From Pedobacter sp. (GTDB lineage Bacteria; Bacteroidota; Bacteroidia; Sphingobacteriales; Sphingobacteriaceae): DNA of 20,739 nucleotides. The number at the start of each line of letters is the position of its first letter. Position 1 is the first letter of the stretch. The notes beneath the pieces were generated by a model, which saw only the letters and a list, made by a program, of their open reading frames with translations, was not told where the DNA came from and made no database searches. Shown here in pieces: positions 1-7,960 of the stretch. Both the position numbers and the translations under genes were made by a program. Location of the stretch: assembly GCA_004295885.1 (NCBI GenBank), contig SEDG01000011.1, positions 1 through 20,739 of the forward strand, given 5' to 3'.

Positions 1-100
1 ATTTTAGGATGTTCTCGAGTAATCCATTTCATTGTAAGAAGTTTTGTCACGAAGTTAATAATTGTTTGCAAATGGTTTAACGTCAGGCGTCTTTCATTTG

Positions 101-143
101 AACGATAAACGATGGACGAAAAACGGACAACGAACAACGAATC
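101..143. repeat. ACGA-rich degenerate short repeat
   Basis: The stretch is built from loose iterations of AACGA, GACGA and CAACGA units (for example ACAACGAACAACGAATC at its right end). No reading frame with start and stop explains it. It lies between the window edge and the terminator of the M1 peptidase gene. It may be a low-complexity spacer or the edge of a dispersed intergenic repeat. Confidence 0.35.
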
Positions 144-153
144 AAATAGGCAT

Positions 154-185
154 AAAAAAACCCTAGCTTTCACTAAGGTTTTTTT
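154..185 (-). terminator. Intrinsic terminator after M1 peptidase gene
   Basis: Two 13-base arms (154-166 and 173-185) are complementary at 12 of 13 positions around the 6-base loop 167-172. Read on the minus strand, the CCTTAG/CTAGGG core of the stem is followed by seven U. The hairpin begins 15 bases after the peptidase stop codon. The left arm starts with seven A on the plus strand, so it could also work in the other direction. Confidence 0.8.
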
Positions 186-199
186 GAATTTCTTATATC

Positions 200-2212
200 T
201 TATTTAACGCTCTGTTCTCTTGGCCAAATGTTATCGGCAACATTAGCATCAGGAAAACGCCCATTCGGATCGAAAGTTATTTTTTTGATTTTGCGCTCGC
301 CAAAATCCATCACTGCATTGAAAGTACGGTTACCATTAAACCAAACAGAGGCAGGCCAAGTTACTACTGCAGTAGTTGCATCAATCATTTTAGCATTTGC
401 TACTGCTTTAAGCGCCGGACCAGCTGCCTCAAACTCTACCTTTAATACCACGGGTGATGGCATTTGACCAGCTTCATGTACCGTTACCGTAGTTTTACCT
501 TTTACCGTTTTAACATCTTGTATAGAGCCTTCTACGGTTTCTGTAGTAAACAACCAATAATACCAGAACCATTCTAAATCTTGGTTCAATTCGTTGTTCA
601 TGAAAAACATGTAATCCCATGGTGATGGATGTTTAAACGACCAAGTCGCTGTGTACTTTTTCATCGCATTAATTACAGCTTCATCACCAACAATGCCACC
701 CAACATAGATAACATCAAAGGTGTTTTGCCATAAGTTTGAAAGCTGTAGCCGCTACCTGCATCATTTGCACTCCACATCATTGGTGCCTCACTTTCGCTA
801 CCACTACTTCTACCATAACTTTGTCCAAGCCCATCTAAACTATAAGCTCTTTGCCTAACATCGGCGCCAGATAGGATATTCATGTATTGGTTAAAACCTT
901 CATCCATCCAGCCATAACGCGTTTCGTTATTGCCCACCACCATTGGCCACCATTGGTGTGCTGTTTCATGATCCGCAGCGCCTTGGTTAGAGTTAATTAC
1001 CATTGGGTACTCCATACCAGCACTCGGCCCATCTTGCATGGTAAACTGAGGAAATGGGTATGGTGCCCACAGTTTCGAATAAAACTCTAATGCATGGCGA
1101 GCAATTTGACCAGCTTTTTCAAACGATTTTGCCCTTTCTGGTGCAAAAACCATATGAATAGGAATGGCACCTTTACCGGGAATGGTTGCTCTTGTTGCTT
1201 TCCAAATAAAGTTTTCGGCAGTTGCCCAAGCAAAGTCATTCACCTTATCAGCCAAAAAATGCCAAGTTAATTTATCGCCAGGTGCTGTTGATTTACCTGG
1301 ACCTTTTTCAGATTCGCCTACAATAGTTACTTCATCATCTGAGTTAAGTACCGTAGCTAAACGCTGTTGTGCAGTTGCTGTTAAAACTTCTTTCGGGTTT
1401 TGTAATACACCAGTTCCACTTACAATCCATCCCCCTGGTACAGTAAGATAAACATCAAATTTACCAAAGTTGTTATAAAACTCAGATGGACCTAAATACG
1501 GACTAGTTTCCCAACCACGTAAGTCATCATATTTTGCTAAACGAGGATACCATTGTGTTGGCTGAAAAAGTTTATCATCAAATCGTTGCGTCATTCTGTG
1601 TCCTCTTCCAATTGTTCCTCCTGGAAGTTTGGTATGCCAAGCAATTTCAACTTCTACTGTTGCACCTGCTTTAATGGGCTCAATTAAATTGATAGAAGCT
1701 ACGGTTTGTGTTAAACCAGAAACTGTTAATTTTGATGGCGGCGTGGCAGTACTACGACCAAATGTTGGTGTAGCAGTTAAATCTACAGGCGCACCGGCCA
1801 CTTTTATGCTTGTTAACACCATTCCATCTGTCGCTTCCGCAGGTACAGATGCGCCACGTTGAGCTTCAGCACGGAAAATATTATGATCTAAACGAAGTAC
1901 GATGTTTCTTAATTCGTCTTTACTATTGTTATGCACACTAATTTTTTCAGTTCCTGTGATGGTTTGCGTGGCAGGATCAAGACTAGCATTAATGTTGTAA
2001 TCGGCCTCTAGTTGCCAGTAATTCGGACCAGGTTTACCAGTAAAATCACGTGTTCCTGCTGTAAATGCTTTCCGAATAGAATTCGTCATCGGTACATCTA
2101 AGCGGATCGAACGTTTCGAAGTTTCAATACTTTTACGAAGTGGAACGGTTTGTTGAGCTGATGCAACGCTAACGGTTGTCAGTAAAGCGAGAAGGGTAAT
2201 TCGCATATTCAT
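200..2212 (-). CDS. Exported M1-family zinc metallopeptidase
   Basis: This 670-residue protein is a gluzincin aminopeptidase of the M1 family. The zinc site is HETAH at 415-419 followed after exactly 18 residues by the third ligand Glu438, in WMDEGFNQY. The substrate-binding motif, GAMEN in classical members, appears here as GMEYP (399-403). Tyr494 in TYGKTPLML is the likely transition-state tyrosine. A signal peptide (about 1-19, cleavage after ASA) exports it to the periplasm or beyond. The N-terminal half (about 60-300) is the beta-rich M1 domain. The usual C-terminal helical domain of large aminopeptidases is shortened. Start at 2212 (MNMRIT) or the second Met at 2206 is equally plausible. 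The gene appears monocistronic and ends at a strong terminator. Exact substrate is unknown; peptide scavenging is an inference from the family. Confidence 0.93.
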   Translation of the reverse strand: MNMRITLLALLTTVSVASAQQTVPLRKSIETSKRSIRLDVPMTNSIRKAFTAGTRDFTGKPGPNYWQLEADYNINASLDPATQTITGTEKISVHNNSKDELRNIVLRLDHNIFRAEAQRGASVPAEATDGMVLTSIKVAGAPVDLTATPTFGRSTATPPSKLTVSGLTQTVASINLIEPIKAGATVEVEIAWHTKLPGGTIGRGHRMTQRFDDKLFQPTQWYPRLAKYDDLRGWETSPYLGPSEFYNNFGKFDVYLTVPGGWIVSGTGVLQNPKEVLTATAQQRLATVLNSDDEVTIVGESEKGPGKSTAPGDKLTWHFLADKVNDFAWATAENFIWKATRATIPGKGAIPIHMVFAPERAKSFEKAGQIARHALEFYSKLWAPYPFPQFTMQDGPSAGMEYPMVINSNQGAADHETAHQWWPMVVGNNETRYGWMDEGFNQYMNILSGADVRQRAYSLDGLGQSYGRSSGSESEAPMMWSANDAGSGYSFQTYGKTPLMLSMLGGIVGDEAVINAMKKYTATWSFKHPSPWDYMFFMNNELNQDLEWFWYYWLFTTETVEGSIQDVKTVKGKTTVTVHEAGQMPSPVVLKVEFEAAGPALKAVANAKMIDATTAVVTWPASVWFNGNRTFNAVMDFGERKIKKITFDPNGRFPDANVADNIWPREQSVK

Positions 2213-2221
2213 AAAATGAAT
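2207..2221. repeat. Small hairpin over the M1 peptidase start codon
   Basis: ATTCAT and ATGAAT form a perfect 6-bp stem with a 3-base loop. One arm contains the 2212 start codon. The stem is AT-rich and weak. It could slightly mask initiation at the first ATG and favour the second Met at 2206, or be chance. Confidence 0.25.
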
Positions 2222-2396
2222 GGTTAAATATTGCTAAAAATAGATAGCTAACTTACTAAAAACTTATAAATGAAGGGAAGTGAATATCAATTCTATCCTA
2301 CTTATTACAATTAAAAAAAAGGATCAATGATAGACGAGATTTTAGAAACTTATAGGAACAAAGTCAACTCCAGCCTGATGTTGGAAGTCGTTTTTG

Positions 2397-2415
2397 TCAG
2401 CTGAAAACCAGCTGA
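2397..2415 (-). other. Hairpin downstream of the zinc-ribbon gene
   Basis: TCAGCTG and CAGCTGA form a perfect 7-bp stem around a 5-base loop, starting 17 bases after the stop codon of the 2432-2605 gene. On the minus strand it is followed by CAAAAA rather than a U-run, so it is not a standard intrinsic terminator. It may protect the mRNA 3' end. The spacer 2213-2431 otherwise holds nothing convincing. Confidence 0.35.
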
Positions 2416-2431
2416 TTAAATCAGTTTGAAA

Positions 2432-2605
2432 CTAAGAATAAAAGACTTTATAGCAGTTATAACATTTAAACCGTCTTTTTTCTGTCCACCCTAAAAAAAG
2501 CTTAAACAAGGTTGGCCTACTAATTCTTTCTATGGTTGGTTGTTTACAATCAGGACAGACTATCTTTTCACGGGCTTTGCTAGGGGGAGTTGGATCTGGG
2601 GACAT
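2432..2605 (-). CDS. Small zinc-ribbon protein
   Basis: With the start at 2605 (MSPDPTPPSK) the protein has 57 residues. An upstream in-frame ATG at 2644 would add 13 residues that do not resemble the rest, so the inner start is preferred. Two CxxC pairs, CPDC and CYNC, are separated by about 27 residues containing a basic WTEKRRFK stretch. This is the pattern of a treble-clef or zinc-ribbon fold that binds one zinc ion. There is no signal peptide or membrane segment, so the protein is probably cytoplasmic. I do not recognise a specific function; nucleic-acid or protein binding is the usual role of such small ribbons. It stands alone between the peptidase and GH92, and an 11-bp inverted repeat lies upstream at 2650-2692. 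Confidence 0.7.
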   Translation of the reverse strand: MSPDPTPPSKAREKIVCPDCKQPTIERISRPTLFKLFLGWTEKRRFKCYNCYKVFYS

Positions 2606-2649
2606 ATCTAGAAAGTTAGGACTGAATATTAAATTTATATACAAAGAAA

Positions 2650-2692
2650 CTATTTTTCTTTTAAAATAAAGTTAATTATTTAAGAAAAATAG
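2650..2692. repeat. 11-bp inverted repeat upstream of zinc-ribbon gene
   Basis: CTATTTTTCTT (2650-2660) and AAGAAAAATAG (2682-2692) are perfect inverted copies separated by 21 bases. The right edge of the pair is 45 bases from the preferred start codon at 2605. It could be an operator or a 5'-UTR hairpin. The AT-rich context makes chance formation possible. Confidence 0.4.
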
Positions 2693-2841
2693 AATTTTAT
2701 ATGGATTTTTAACGAATACAAGCTCCAAAATTCGATTCTATGAAGGAAATATAAAATTTATGGGAGTTAAAATAAAAGAATAATAACAATTTGTTAATTA
2801 AAACTTAACATTGACCACAAAATTGTATTTACTTTTCAAGC

Positions 2842-2867
2842 AAAAGACAACTTCAATCGTCTTTTTT
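2842..2867. terminator. Weak hairpin, possible GH92 terminator
   Basis: AAAAGAC (2842-2848) and GTCTTTT (2859-2865) form a 7-bp stem with a 10-base loop, followed by T on the plus strand. On the minus strand it lies about 120 bases after the GH92 stop with only a four-U tail. It is weak evidence for termination in either direction. Confidence 0.3.
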
Positions 2868-2985
2868 AACACAACACATTAGTTTGATAGCTATTCTTTA
2901 AAAAATCAGGATGATTGAGGTTAAAATATAAATTTAAATAGAGGATTTTCTAATTGACCACAGCATTATGGAAATCAACTCCCGT

Positions 2986-5139
2986 TTATTTCGAAATGAT
3001 AGTTATCACCGCCCCTTTTTTAAACACACCATGTGGGATAAAATACCCATCATTTTTCTTTCCATTTACTCTTATTTCTTGAAGAGCTCTTCCTGCCCTG
3101 GGCTTCTTGATGGTAACTATCTTCCCGTTCGAAGTCCTCCATCTAACCTCATCAAAAAGTGGAACGGTAACCAGATACTCGGGGTCTGTAGCAGAAAAGG
3201 GATAAAAACCCAAAGCACTAAATACATACCAAGCAGACATTTCCCCAGCATCGTCCATACCAGACAAAGCCAAGCCATCATTCCCAATACCATAAAGGTT
3301 GTTCATGATATAATCTAAAATTTTCTGTGACTTTTCTGGTTTGCCGATAAAGTGATAAGCAAATGGCGCCTCATGATCCGGCTGGTTACCTTGGCAATAT
3401 TGACCAATCATCGTCTCTACATTTCTTGCAATATAATTCGGGTTCCATGGCACGGTAAATAAGGAGTCGAGCTTAGACTCGAACCCTTTCGCACCACCGT
3501 ACAATGCAATCAATCCTTTCATGTCATGAGGAGCATAAAATGATACTTGCCAAGCATTAGCCTCCCTATACATATACTCATAATAGGGATATTGCGGGTT
3601 AAATGGTGTAATCCAATTTCCATTCGCCAACCTGCCACGCATAAATCTGGTAGTTGGATCAAACATATTCTTATAATTGTTTGATCTTGCCATCAATATC
3701 CTGTAATTGGCTGTATCTCCCAATTTTTTGGCAATTTGGGCTACAGAATAATCATCATAGGCATATTCAAGCGTTTTCGAAACTCCAGCTTTTGCCTTGG
3801 TCTCCACGTGTGGATTAGCGATATCAGGATCAGAGATATAACCTTTTTTGATGTATTCGGCAATGTGTGGTCTTGCTCCTCCTTCAACGTTGGCATTTTT
3901 TAATAAGATTTGATAAGTCCCCTTGATATCAAAATCATCAATTCCCCTCAAATAAGCTCCCGATATAGTAGAAGCGCCATGATCGCCATGAAAAAAAGTG
4001 GGTATAAATCCCCTTTTATCGCCTACATCTTTCATCGACTTGATCACATCCAGCGCAACCTTTGGAGAAATAAGGCCTAAAAGCACATCCTTGTTTCTAT
4101 AAGTGTCCCACAAAGATGGCTCTGTATAATAGGCAAAATCTGCCTTCGCTACTTTTCTGTTCACATCGGTAAACTCACCATTTACATCACTTCTTAATGC
4201 AGGCCATAAAAAGGAGCGATATAAACAAGAATAGAGCATTTGCTTTTGTTTGTCTGTGCCCCCTTTCACTTGAACTGTCGACAAGAGATCTTCCCATTTT
4301 TGGGTGGCTTCATTTTTTACGGTAACAAACAATTTATTGCCAATTTCTTTCTCAAGGTTTTCTTTTGCATTCGCGATGCTCACAAATGACAAACCTATCT
4401 TTAATTCAACTGGGTTATTACTACCGTCTGATAAATGCGCAATAGCGAAACCATCACGTTGACCAGTTTTAGTAATTTCCAATCTTTTAATTCTGGTGTT
4501 AATTAAGGCATAAAAGTAGACATTCTCTCCACCTTGAAAACCTTGAATTACATGATCGCCAAGCTTCTCAATTTCCCATGTGGATACCCTACTGTTGGCT
4601 TTCCCCATATCAAACAGTATTTGTCTGTCGATATTATTTTTATACTCATATCGATGGTAACCAGCTCTTAAGGTAGAAGTTAGGCTCACATTCACTTGAT
4701 AATCATCAAGGTAGACCTGATAAAAGCCTGGTGAGGCATGCTCATTTTTGTGAGAGAACTTCGAACCAAACTTATTGCTTGGGTTTGAGATTGGTAGGAT
4801 GGGAATGTTGCAAAGGTTCCAATGACCTTTGTTGGTATGCGTAAAACCATAGATCATATCATCCTCATATTCGTAACCTGCGCCAGAGCCATATGCTGTC
4901 ATTGGGCTTAGCTGCACCATTGCATTTGGCAATGAACTTCCCGGAAAGGTAAGCCCAGCCCAAGATCTCCATCCCTTTGGCAGCTCATAGCCAAGTATTT
5001 TCGGATCTGTAAGTGGTGCAGTGCCGATGAATGTATTTACATACTTTGTGTAGCTATTCTTTGTCTGCCCTTTGGCAAAGGTTGTAGCCAACATCATGAC
5101 GAAGAGAGGACTTAAAATTCTTTTAAAATTGGTTTTCAT
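2986..5139 (-). CDS. GH92 family alpha-mannosidase
   Basis: This 717-residue exported enzyme belongs to glycoside hydrolase family 92, calcium-dependent inverting exo-alpha-mannosidases typical of Bacteroidota. An N-terminal signal peptide (about 1-24, cleavage before QTKNSY) has no lipobox, so the enzyme is probably periplasmic. The N-terminal beta domain begins with YVNTFIGT and PGSSLPNAMVQLSP. The (alpha/alpha)6 domain carries EANAWQ (Glu526), family consensus EGNAWQY, which I take to hold the catalytic acid. It also carries GQYCQGNQPDHE (579-590) and GMDDAGEMSAWYVFSALGFYP (from 627), where the base aspartate lies (Asp629/Asp630). Length is normal for the family. The linkage (alpha-1,2, -1,3, -1,4 or mannosyl-phosphate) cannot be read from sequence. 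Divergent from a receiver-AraC regulator and close to GH125 and susCD, it fits an alpha-mannan utilization locus. Confidence 0.93.
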   Translation of the reverse strand: MKTNFKRILSPLFVMMLATTFAKGQTKNSYTKYVNTFIGTAPLTDPKILGYELPKGWRSWAGLTFPGSSLPNAMVQLSPMTAYGSGAGYEYEDDMIYGFTHTNKGHWNLCNIPILPISNPSNKFGSKFSHKNEHASPGFYQVYLDDYQVNVSLTSTLRAGYHRYEYKNNIDRQILFDMGKANSRVSTWEIEKLGDHVIQGFQGGENVYFYALINTRIKRLEITKTGQRDGFAIAHLSDGSNNPVELKIGLSFVSIANAKENLEKEIGNKLFVTVKNEATQKWEDLLSTVQVKGGTDKQKQMLYSCLYRSFLWPALRSDVNGEFTDVNRKVAKADFAYYTEPSLWDTYRNKDVLLGLISPKVALDVIKSMKDVGDKRGFIPTFFHGDHGASTISGAYLRGIDDFDIKGTYQILLKNANVEGGARPHIAEYIKKGYISDPDIANPHVETKAKAGVSKTLEYAYDDYSVAQIAKKLGDTANYRILMARSNNYKNMFDPTTRFMRGRLANGNWITPFNPQYPYYEYMYREANAWQVSFYAPHDMKGLIALYGGAKGFESKLDSLFTVPWNPNYIARNVETMIGQYCQGNQPDHEAPFAYHFIGKPEKSQKILDYIMNNLYGIGNDGLALSGMDDAGEMSAWYVFSALGFYPFSATDPEYLVTVPLFDEVRWRTSNGKIVTIKKPRAGRALQEIRVNGKKNDGYFIPHGVFKKGAVITIISK

Positions 5140-5499
5140 CTATTTAATATTTTTGTTGTTTTCGCCGCCTTTGGCAATCAAACTTAAAGCTTCCCATATT
5201 AATTTGGCTACGGTTGTCAAATAATGATTAATTACCAGCAGTAAATAAACTAAATGTGCTTGTGCCTAAAACATCGGTTTATTGAATTAAAAATATGGAG
5301 CTAGTTATTAAGGTTTTTGCTAAAATATTCACACTAATAAAAGGTTTTACTAAAAGGTTTTATTAACTTGTAGAAGGAAACCTGGTTTTCAGTTAAAAAG
5401 ATCATTTGATTATTTAAAAAATAGCCTATATAATAAAAAGTAAAGTCGATAAGAACCTTTGTGGTTTTAATTGCTGAAATAATTAATTAGAAAAAAGAG
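5140..5499. promoter_or_regulatory. Divergent promoter region, GH92 and receiver-AraC gene
   Basis: About 360 AT-rich bases without a gene separate two divergent starts. The region holds the tandem palindromic sites at 5334-5366. A possible promoter for the rightward gene is TTTG at 5405-5408 with TATATAAT at 5427-5434. On the leftward side a TAAGTTTG box resembling the Bacteroidota -7 element lies about 50 bases upstream of GH92, but no matching TTTG is correctly spaced. Confidence 0.4.
5334..5366. promoter_or_regulatory. Tandem operator-like palindromes
   Basis: TAAAAGGTTTTA occurs twice (5338-5349 and 5351-5362), 13 bases apart. Each is imperfectly palindromic. The 20-base contexts 5334-5353 and 5347-5366 each match the palindrome upstream of susC (12832-12851) at 16 of 20 positions, the main change being central GG for CG. 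The shared form is TTANTAAAASGTTTTANYAA. This resembles operators of LacI-type regulators, which have a central CG, but no such gene lies in the window. Confidence 0.5.
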
Positions 5500-6402
5500 A
5501 TGAAAATGGACAACCAACCAAAAACCCTTTCATTAATTCCACTAATTCAACACTCTCAAACTTCGCATCCAGAAAGTACTAAAAGTATACTTTTTGTTGA
5601 AGATAATTTTGAACACCCTACGCTGCTAAAAGAAATATTCAAAAAAGAATATATCATCTACGACGCCAAAGATGTAAACACGGCAATGTGTTTAGCAATA
5701 GAAAAAAATCCAGACCTTATCATTAGTGATTTGATGATCTCAGAAATGAGTGGGACGGACCTTTGTAAATTAGTTAAACAAACTTTTCAAACAAGCCATA
5801 TTCCTTTCATATTTCTATCAAACAAAGACACCATAGAGTCAAAACTTGAAGGCTTAAGATCAGGGGTCGATTTTCATTTTGCCAAGCCTGTTAGCGATGA
5901 ACTTTTGATACTAACCATCAAAAATCTTTTTCTACAACAACAAAAATTAAAAGAACGATATATAGCTAATTACCTTAACGATACTGAACATATCTGTTCG
6001 GAAAAGGGTAACGTTTTTGCAAATAAACTTTTAGAAGTAATTGAAAAAAACATCGATAACCAAGATTTGGATGTAGATTTTTTGTGCAACCACCTCTTCA
6101 TCAGCCGAACAAAATTGTATCAAAAGATTAAAAGCATCTCTAATCAATCAGTAGGAGAATTTGTAAGGACAATTAGGTTAAAAAAAGCTATTCATATCAT
6201 GACTCATGAAGATGTAACCATCTCTGAGGTTGCTGAACGCATAGGTGTACCTAATATTTCTAATTTTTCAAGATTCTTCAAAAAAAATCAAGGAAAGTCC
6301 CCTTTACAATTTATCCAATCGTTAAAAAAGCAAATACCTACAAAAACGTGGTCATACATTGTTATGAATAGTTACTTCTTACACTTCTGTATTTTACTAT
6401 AA
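5500..6402 (+). CDS. Receiver-AraC response regulator, orphan HTCS output module
   Basis: This 300-residue cytoplasmic protein has a CheY-like receiver (about 28-145) and an AraC-type double helix-turn-helix (about 175-275). Receiver residues are intact: acidic pair Glu34-Asp35, phosphoacceptor Asp77 in IISDLM, Ser107 and Lys129 in FAKP. The AraC part (LYQKIKSISNQSVGEFVRTIRLKKA) matches the C-terminal output module of Bacteroidota hybrid two-component systems (HTCS). The periplasmic sensor, kinase and transmembrane parts of an HTCS are absent, and the upstream 360 bases do not encode them. It is therefore a stand-alone regulator or a remnant promoted to one. The last 20 residues form an unusual aromatic and hydrophobic tail. 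Start 5500 follows an AAAAAAGAG purine stretch; the Met at 5506 is an alternative. Its place between GH92 and GH125 suggests it controls the mannosidase genes. Confidence 0.88.
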   Translation: MKMDNQPKTLSLIPLIQHSQTSHPESTKSILFVEDNFEHPTLLKEIFKKEYIIYDAKDVNTAMCLAIEKNPDLIISDLMISEMSGTDLCKLVKQTFQTSHIPFIFLSNKDTIESKLEGLRSGVDFHFAKPVSDELLILTIKNLFLQQQKLKERYIANYLNDTEHICSEKGNVFANKLLEVIEKNIDNQDLDVDFLCNHLFISRTKLYQKIKSISNQSVGEFVRTIRLKKAIHIMTHEDVTISEVAERIGVPNISNFSRFFKKNQGKSPLQFIQSLKKQIPTKTWSYIVMNSYFLHFCILL

Positions 6403-6414
6403 ATAGTTCGTTTG

Positions 6415-7833
6415 TTATGATTTCAAGAGATGTGGTTTTTCGTTATACACTTTCCATAAGAACTCGCCAAACAAAGTATTCGCCCAAGCAAACCAACTCC
6501 GTGTAAAGTTCTTGGGGTCATCTTTATGAAAACTCTCATGCATAAATCCCTTTCCTGCGTGGGTACTTTTCAGCATCGCTATGCATTTTTTTATTTCTGC
6601 ATCACTAACAGAAGTTAAGCCTTGCATGGTGATCGCCATTGGCCATATCATATCTGCACCAACGTGTGGCCCTCCTAGCCCCTCGGCGGCAGTTCCCTTA
6701 AAAAAGTAAGGGTTATCGGTAGATAAGATGAATTTCCTTGTGTTCTTATAAATCGGATCATCAACCTTAATAGCGTCTAGATAAGGCAGCGATAATAAAC
6801 TCGGCACATTGCTATCGTCCATCATGTAAGCACTGCCAAAACCATCAACTTCAAAGGCAAACATTTTCCCGAACTCGGGATGTTCTTTAGTTGCGTATTT
6901 CTTAAGTGCCACATCAACCTCCGTTGCTAAAGCCTTTAACTTCCCAGCTAAAACAGTATCATTTTGAAGCGCTACAATCATTTCGGCAGCCTGTTTAAGG
7001 CTACTTACGGCGAAAAAGTTAGACGGAATTAGAAAAGGATAAACTGTTGCATCATCACTTGGGCGAAATGCCGAACAAATCAGTCCAACTGGCTTAACAG
7101 GGAAACCATAACCATTCATCGGTAATGAATCTGTAGGTTGTGTTGTTTGGCGTTGAAAGCGATATGGCCCTTTACTTGTTTTACGTTGTTGTTCTGTAAA
7201 TGTTTGAAGAGTTGCTTCAATTGCCTTTTTCCAGTTATCATCAAACGGCGCCTTATCCCCTGTTTTCTTCCAGTAGTTATAAGCTAAACGAATTGGATAA
7301 CACAATGAATCAATTTCCCACTTTCGTTCATGAACGCCTGGTTTCATTGCGGTCCTATCACTTTTCCATTCCCCAACCTTGTTTGGATCATTATAAAAGG
7401 CATTGGCATAGGGATCTTTCAAGATATATTGGATCTGTCGATTGATCACACCCGCAATCAGGTCCTTGATCTTTTGCTCCTCGTTAACGAACTGTAAGTA
7501 AGGCCAAACCTGTGCCGAGCTATCACGCATCCACATTGCGTCGATATCTCCTGTAATTACATAAGTATCTGGCTTGCCGTTTTGTAGGCGGTAAGTTACC
7601 GTGGTATCTAAGGTGTTGGGAAAGCAATTTTCAAATAACCAACCCAATTCCTTATCGGCAACATTTGCCTTAAAGGTTTCAATGGCTTTGTCAACTGCCA
7701 CGCTTCTGAAATGGCGCTTCGCCGCCTCAACCCTAACTACGGGAAACTCTGGTGGTGCAGCAAACGACCATTTCGAGGCTAACATTCCAGCCCCAAGCAG
7801 TCCTGTATTTTGTATAAATGTTCTTCTTTTCAT
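6415..7833 (-). CDS. GH125 exo-alpha-1,6-mannosidase
   Basis: This 472-residue protein belongs to glycoside hydrolase family 125 (formerly DUF1237), metal-independent inverting exo-alpha-1,6-mannosidases. Family blocks are GDIDAMWMRDSSAQ (95-108), FRPSDDA (256-262) and MHESFHKDDP (431-440). Asp260 and Glu433 are 173 residues apart, the same spacing as the catalytic Asp220 and Glu393 I recall for the Clostridium perfringens enzyme, so I assign them as acid and base. The N-terminus MKRRTFIQNTGLLGAGMLAS has a twin-arginine (Tat-like) signal, predicting export of a folded enzyme to the periplasm. It lies downstream of susD but behind a terminator, so it likely has its own promoter in 7834-7914. 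Its stop is only 12 bases from that of the convergent receiver-AraC gene. Together with GH92 it would strip alpha-mannosyl ends from mannan or N-glycan fragments. Confidence 0.94.
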   Translation of the reverse strand: MKRRTFIQNTGLLGAGMLASKWSFAAPPEFPVVRVEAAKRHFRSVAVDKAIETFKANVADKELGWLFENCFPNTLDTTVTYRLQNGKPDTYVITGDIDAMWMRDSSAQVWPYLQFVNEEQKIKDLIAGVINRQIQYILKDPYANAFYNDPNKVGEWKSDRTAMKPGVHERKWEIDSLCYPIRLAYNYWKKTGDKAPFDDNWKKAIEATLQTFTEQQRKTSKGPYRFQRQTTQPTDSLPMNGYGFPVKPVGLICSAFRPSDDATVYPFLIPSNFFAVSSLKQAAEMIVALQNDTVLAGKLKALATEVDVALKKYATKEHPEFGKMFAFEVDGFGSAYMMDDSNVPSLLSLPYLDAIKVDDPIYKNTRKFILSTDNPYFFKGTAAEGLGGPHVGADMIWPMAITMQGLTSVSDAEIKKCIAMLKSTHAGKGFMHESFHKDDPKNFTRSWFAWANTLFGEFLWKVYNEKPHLLKS

Positions 7834-7918
7834 ATTGAATTTGGTTGGCTATTTGATAAATATCCAAATTTTCTTCTTTTAACCGAAAACTAAATTTCAG
7901 CCGCTTGTTGAATTTTTT

Positions 7919-7949
7919 AAAAAAGCAGGGGCTTTAACGACCCCTGCTT
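7919..7949 (-). terminator. Intrinsic terminator after susD
   Basis: AAGCAGGGG (7923-7931) and CCCCTGCTT (7941-7949) form a perfect 9-bp stem around a 9-base loop. On the minus strand the stem runs straight into six U. It begins 11 bases after the susD stop. It should end the susCD transcript and uncouple GH125 from it, at least in part. Confidence 0.9.
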
Positions 7950-7960
7950 GCTTCTAATTA

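Larger units (their letters stand above)
2606..2985. other. AT-rich intergenic region, GH92 3' side
   Basis: About 380 bases with no credible gene. It holds the 11-bp inverted repeat at 2650-2692 and a small hairpin at 2842-2865. The rest is strongly AT-rich and carries the promoter of the zinc-ribbon gene, which I cannot place with confidence. Confidence 0.6.

Noticed and set aside
2327..2404. A 25-codon plus-strand ORF with an AAGG motif before its ATG
   Set aside because: Too short, no recognisable domain, and it ends inside a hairpin; likely chance.
2968..3318. 116-codon plus-strand frame
   Set aside because: Lies almost wholly antisense to the GH92 gene, whose protein motifs are unmistakable; no domain or signal of its own.
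6403..6414. Terminator between the convergent receiver-AraC and GH125 genes
   Set aside because: The 12-base gap has no room for a hairpin, and I found no convincing stem spanning the two gene ends.
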